Origin: JAQVYB01 sp964490935
GTDB taxonomy: Bacteria; Verrucomicrobiota; Kiritimatiellia; RZYC01
Reading direction: 5' to 3'
DNA length: 9,321 nucleotides
Assembly: GCA_964490935.1 (NCBI GenBank)
Contig: CAZBEO010000119.1
Coordinates: forward strand, 1-9,321
Under the pieces are notes generated by a model, which did not search any database, was not told where the DNA came from, and was given only the letters and a program-made list of their open reading frames with translations. The position numbers and the translations under genes were made by a program. Position 1 is the first letter of the stretch. Each line of letters opens with the position of its first letter. Shown piece by piece: positions 5,759 through 9,321 of this stretch.

Positions 5759-8700
5759 CTATTCATTAACGGTAACCCGCACACGGTAATAACGGACCCC
5801 GTTCATTGGTCCACCGCCACTGGTGGATGCCGTAAAATCATCCGTAAAGGTATATTCGGCATTGACGGCGCCGGTTTCCAGCCACGTCCCTATTCCATTG
5901 GCCGAATTGCTGAATGACTGCCAGGCAACAGGACTCAACGTGTCCGTATAATAGATGGTATACATTCTGCCGGGTACGGTCGCCACGCGAATACGGCATC
6001 CCTGTGCATCCAAAGGAATCGTATCGGCCACTTCAAAACGCGAACTGGCCTGTAGCGGGTCGGTGCCTGCAATAGCTTCCTGTCCATTATCCAGACCATC
6101 CCCGTCAGGATCCTCACTGGTTGTAACCTCCAGCATGCCAAAGTAGTTCCAAGCCCAGACGTCTTCCACACCATCTTCATTATAATCGAAAGGAACAACC
6201 ACCCAAGCAGCATTTGAACAGACACTGTTGGGTTTTCCCTGACCATCATCCGCACGGAACAGAAAAATATTCGTGCGATTGCCATACAGCGGATCGACGG
6301 TCCAAGAAAGGTCCCCGCCATTGAACGTGGCCCCTACCGGTGAAGAGACCTTCGTGAGTGTCACCTCATCACCATCCGGATCATAAGCCGTGACCGTGAA
6401 AGTAACGGTGCTTCCAACAGCCTTAAACATGTTTTTCGGGACAACAATATAGGGCGGGTTATTGCCGGGCTTAGGTGTAAACAGTTCAAGCAAATCAAAA
6501 TCCACACCATACGTTACGGATACAGAACTAACGCTAAGATCAATCCGATGGACTCCTGCAGTTATATCGCCCAGATAGATATCATGCGTATTTGTAAAAT
6601 AATTCCATCCTCCGGTAAAAGCTGTCGGGAATCGACAGGTCAGTTGATTGTCCAGACGTACTTCGATCTTGTTCGGCGATACATCATCGGCATAACGTAC
6701 GCGCAGATATACATTCGTCAAATCATTCGCCACAGTTACATTATAACTGGCTTGGCCCACCGGCAGCTCATCAACGTGAATGGCATCGCACTCTTCCGTC
6801 GCATTTGAACGATGAGTCGGATAGTAGTTGCTTCCCGTGAACAAATCCTCCGCCTGAACGGTCGTGATCGGATCATCTTCAAAAACTTTCTTACCATAAG
6901 AGACCAGCTGAAATTCATCCATGTCCAATCCAAAGGTCAGGGGCCCGGAGACAATACGAATCTGATGATCTCCCGGCTGCAAATCGCCGAGTTTCAGGGT
7001 CGGCAGGGTTTCAAAATCATTCCATCCATCTGTATTTTTTGTGTGCGTTGAATCTTTCAATTCGCCATCGAGATACACCTCAACCAGATTTCCTGGATAC
7101 GTACCGTTATCACCTCCGTCATCATCAGAATAACTGATCAACATTCCTGTGGCGGGCTGATAGTTATCGACATGAATATTGAAGACCGCTTCTGCGCCAT
7201 CCAATCCCATGTTGATTGCTTCGCCACCTGCCGCACCGCCTCGGATGACTTTCATACAATTTGTTGACCAATCACAGGTTTCCGCCTGACGCACCAGAAA
7301 CGCTTTGCTGGGCCCAGTAATTTCCATCATAAAATTAGGACAGTACGTGTTGTGATAGGTCGGGATTTCCTTGTCAAAGGCCCACCAGGTTCCGAAGAGC
7401 GTACTCCACTGCTCCATGATCGGATATCTGCCATCACCATCGCTCACGCGGTCAATGTCTGCTTTGCCATCAAAGACCCACATCGAACGAAAACGAGCAA
7501 AAGCATAGTTCTCGGTATCATATCGTATGTCGGTGACATCCACCACATGCTTCTCCTGATCAACCCACAGTTCAAAGTGAGCCGAGCCAGCACCGTCGTC
7601 ATAAGTCACATCCATACCCAGATCAAGCGGATGTATCACCACAGACTCGATGCCCACAAATGGGCGATCGCAATCCTCGGTCGGTCCCATGATGACTGAA
7701 GACCCAAACGGCATCCAATCCATTTCCGATGGCGGCGAGGGAAGCAAACGTACATTCCCGTCTTCATACATCACGAATATTTGAGAATAGTTTGTCATCG
7801 TGGCGTCGGGAACCCTGGTAATGATGCGAAAATACTGCACCCCCTCTTCCACAATGGGGCCCAGTTCCGGATGCATAACCGTCACCGTCATACCTTCAGG
7901 ATCGCGCCACCAGAAATCCATCTTGACGACATCAACCACGACATTGACAAAATCGTAAATACCCGGAATAACGGTTTCACCCGCTTCATCCCTTTTTCGT
8001 AGATGAATATAATCGTACCGCGCCCAGGCACCCGGGGTGGTATAGCTGCTCTCACTGGAGCCAACCGCCTGCAAACGAATCTTGTTTACGTCCTCTCCAT
8101 CCAGCCAAGTATGATCAGGAATATCCCACACGGCCTCTTTTGCTATACTATCCACCACACGCGAACCCCGGTTCGTCCAATCCGTTCCATCCCATGTCAG
8201 CATGCGTATTTCCAAGATACCACTGACCTCCTGCATAACGACGGTGAATTTTGCGCCGATGAGTACTTCAATATTAACGTCCTCGTCGGTATCTGCCGTG
8301 AAAACAATATCCTGTTGCATGTGCGTGGTTTCATTAATTTCGTATGGAAACGCTGAATAGGCTTCATCGATACCCGCATGGGGCTCATCTTCGGCATAAT
8401 ATACATCACCATTGGTGTACCCGTTGGTTTTGAACTCGGCCCAACTTCCGTTGTTATCACCAATAAACCAGATGGTACCATCCGCCATGGTGCAATCGTC
8501 AAAATCAGCTCCACGCTCATTAATGCTCACCGGATAATAGTCCGGATGCGTCACCGTCACACGATAGGAACTGACATTCGTATGCATGAACGGGATATTA
8601 ATGTTGTCCATCTCCGCACAGTCCGTCGGGTAGGAGAGATTTCTGATATTGCCCTGCTGTGTACTCAGGACAGGAATGTATACTTGGACCACCGGCCCAA

Positions 8701-9321
8701 AGGCCCCATAGATCTTGTTTTCGCCGTCCATAATATAGGAGCGCACGCGATAATAATACGTGCCACCTTCGGTGTATGAGTCCTTATCGAACGTTTTCGT
8801 GGTACCCGTCTGCTCGTAGGCCGTATACCCCGAGAATCCGGCATCCAACGATTCATGAAGCTCATATCCATCCATTCCCTCTTCAGCATTCCAATGGATG
8901 GAATAATAGTTAGTAGGGTCGGGATACGTGGCATCCAAGCCAGAGGGTACCGTTGGCATCACCGGAGCGTGACCACCGATCAGATTCAAATCGTCAAAAT
9001 AGAGTACACAACCATCCGCATCGCTCATGTTGGGATAAGGAATGACAAAAATCTTCTCCACATTCGTACAAAGATCCAGCGACAACTCAGAGAAGTCCCA
9101 AACCAGCCGCTGCCATTCCCCAGTGGCCGTGATATACTGCATATCCACATCTGCATCATCCAACTTCAAAAGCATAGGAACATACGCATCTGTGGTACTC
9201 ATGGCCCACATTTCAATCGTGCTATTATTGTTTACCGTCAAATCGCGGTAATTGCCGATACGCCCTCTTGGCGCATTGTTGGTGTCATGCCCCGGTTCAT
9301 AAGTGATATTCGAATAGTTGC
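5759..9321 (-). CDS. Very large multidomain extracellular protein with CBM-like, FN3-like, CBM6-like and calcium-loop domains; N-terminus beyond window
   Basis: The C-terminal 1186 residues are visible, and the frame stays open to the right edge. Domains (visible numbering): 1-116, end of a carbohydrate-binding-like beta-sandwich (WQRLVWDFSEL, then YFDDLNLIGG); 121-216, FN3-like (IHWNAEEGMDGYELHES, TYYYRVRS); 217-670, a beta-rich stretch I do not recognise, with a possible ligand-binding sandwich near 325-445; 674-808 and 819-948, two CBM6-like domains sharing QAE, GW, LGD, G.H.I and D.D...L positions; 954-1042, Ig/cadherin-like (AYDPDGDEVTL); 1045-1088, thrombospondin-3-like calcium loops (DYNEDGVED and DPDGDGLDNGQE); 1096-1186, a PVC-style tail ending YYRVRVTVNE. 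No catalytic motif, dockerin pair, LPXTG or PEP-CTERM is visible, so any enzyme domain must be upstream. Probably a secreted or surface polysaccharide-binding protein. The function is inferred only from fold-like patterns. Confidence 0.8.
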   Translation of the reverse strand, partial: NYSNITYEPGHDTNNAPRGRIGNYRDLTVNNNSTIEMWAMSTTDAYVPMLLKLDDADVDMQYITATGEWQRLVWDFSELSLDLCTNVEKIFVIPYPNMSDADGCVLYFDDLNLIGGHAPVMPTVPSGLDATYPDPTNYYSIHWNAEEGMDGYELHESLDAGFSGYTAYEQTGTTKTFDKDSYTEGGTYYYRVRSYIMDGENKIYGAFGPVVQVYIPVLSTQQGNIRNLSYPTDCAEMDNINIPFMHTNVSSYRVTVTHPDYYPVSINERGADFDDCTMADGTIWFIGDNNGSWAEFKTNGYTNGDVYYAEDEPHAGIDEAYSAFPYEINETTHMQQDIVFTADTDEDVNIEVLIGAKFTVVMQEVSGILEIRMLTWDGTDWTNRGSRVVDSIAKEAVWDIPDHTWLDGEDVNKIRLQAVGSSESSYTTPGAWARYDYIHLRKRDEAGETVIPGIYDFVNVVVDVVKMDFWWRDPEGMTVTVMHPELGPIVEEGVQYFRIITRVPDATMTNYSQIFVMYEDGNVRLLPSPPSEMDWMPFGSSVIMGPTEDCDRPFVGIESVVIHPLDLGMDVTYDDGAGSAHFELWVDQEKHVVDVTDIRYDTENYAFARFRSMWVFDGKADIDRVSDGDGRYPIMEQWSTLFGTWWAFDKEIPTYHNTYCPNFMMEITGPSKAFLVRQAETCDWSTNCMKVIRGGAAGGEAINMGLDGAEAVFNIHVDNYQPATGMLISYSDDDGGDNGTYPGNLVEVYLDGELKDSTHTKNTDGWNDFETLPTLKLGDLQPGDHQIRIVSGPLTFGLDMDEFQLVSYGKKVFEDDPITTVQAEDLFTGSNYYPTHRSNATEECDAIHVDELPVGQASYNVTVANDLTNVYLRVRYADDVSPNKIEVRLDNQLTCRFPTAFTGGWNYFTNTHDIYLGDITAGVHRIDLSVSSVSVTYGVDFDLLELFTPKPGNNPPYIVVPKNMFKAVGSTVTFTVTAYDPDGDEVTLTKVSSPVGATFNGGDLSWTVDPLYGNRTNIFLFRADDGQGKPNSVCSNAAWVVVPFDYNEDGVEDVWAWNYFGMLEVTTSEDPDGDGLDNGQEAIAGTDPLQASSRFEVADTIPLDAQGCRIRVATVPGRMYTIYYTDTLSPVAWQSFSNSANGIGTWLETGAVNAEYTFTDDFTASTSGGGPMNGVRYYRVRVTVNE

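Noticed and set aside
4128..5789. A 553-codon open frame on the plus strand opposite the carboxypeptidase gene.
   Set aside because: It is antisense to a gene with intact catalytic motifs, starts inside the repeats, and its translation is rich in Arg, His, Pro and Gln with no domain-like pattern, as expected of a shadow frame in GC-rich coding DNA.
9239..9241. TTG at 9241 as the start of the large secreted protein.
   Set aside because: The frame stays open upstream to the window edge (26 further codons, including YEPGHDTNNAPRGRIGNY), and the first visible domain would be cut in its middle.

Overview
The window suggests a Gram-negative-type bacterium of the PVC group, most likely Kiritimatiellota or a relative. 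The grounds are indirect: a very long secreted multidomain protein with a thrombospondin-3-like calcium segment and a C-terminal 'W...YYRV' tail domain of the kind common in Verrucomicrobia and Kiritimatiellota, plus an intergenic region crowded with REP-like palindromes. This placement is an inference from style, not from a marker gene.

All five genes are on the minus strand, so transcription runs from right to left. From the right edge: (1) 9321-5759, the C-terminal 1186 residues of a very large beta-rich extracellular protein (CBM-like, FN3-like, an unrecognised middle, two CBM6-like domains, an Ig/cadherin-like domain, EF-hand-like calcium loops, tail domain); its N-terminus lies outside the window. 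(2) 5660-4590, an S11-family D-alanyl-D-alanine carboxypeptidase with a signal peptide and an unusual C-terminal transmembrane anchor. (3) 4589-3965, 625 bp without a credible gene but packed with repeats. (4) 3964-3110, aroE (shikimate dehydrogenase). (5) 3079-2216, a prepilin peptidase. (6) 2197-1, a cytosolic GAF-PAS hybrid histidine kinase with a receiver domain, running off the left edge.

aroE, the prepilin peptidase and the kinase are 30 and 18 bp apart and look like one transcription unit. Their jobs (aromatic amino acid synthesis, type IV pilin/type II secretion maturation, signalling) do not form one pathway. The carboxypeptidase trims peptidoglycan stem peptides in the periplasm. 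The large protein probably binds polysaccharide outside the cell.

The most unusual part is the 3965-4589 gap. It holds a REPIN-like pair of GTAG-headed hairpins next to the carboxypeptidase stop, three GGAG-headed hairpins, an array of TTCCAA/TTGGAA palindromes at 28 and 31 bp spacing, and an 8-bp stepped repeat. Read outward from the middle, the two arms carry the same motifs in the same order in inverted orientation, which suggests two diverged inverted copies of one composite element. No tRNA, rRNA, CRISPR array, insertion sequence gene or convincing promoter or terminator was found.
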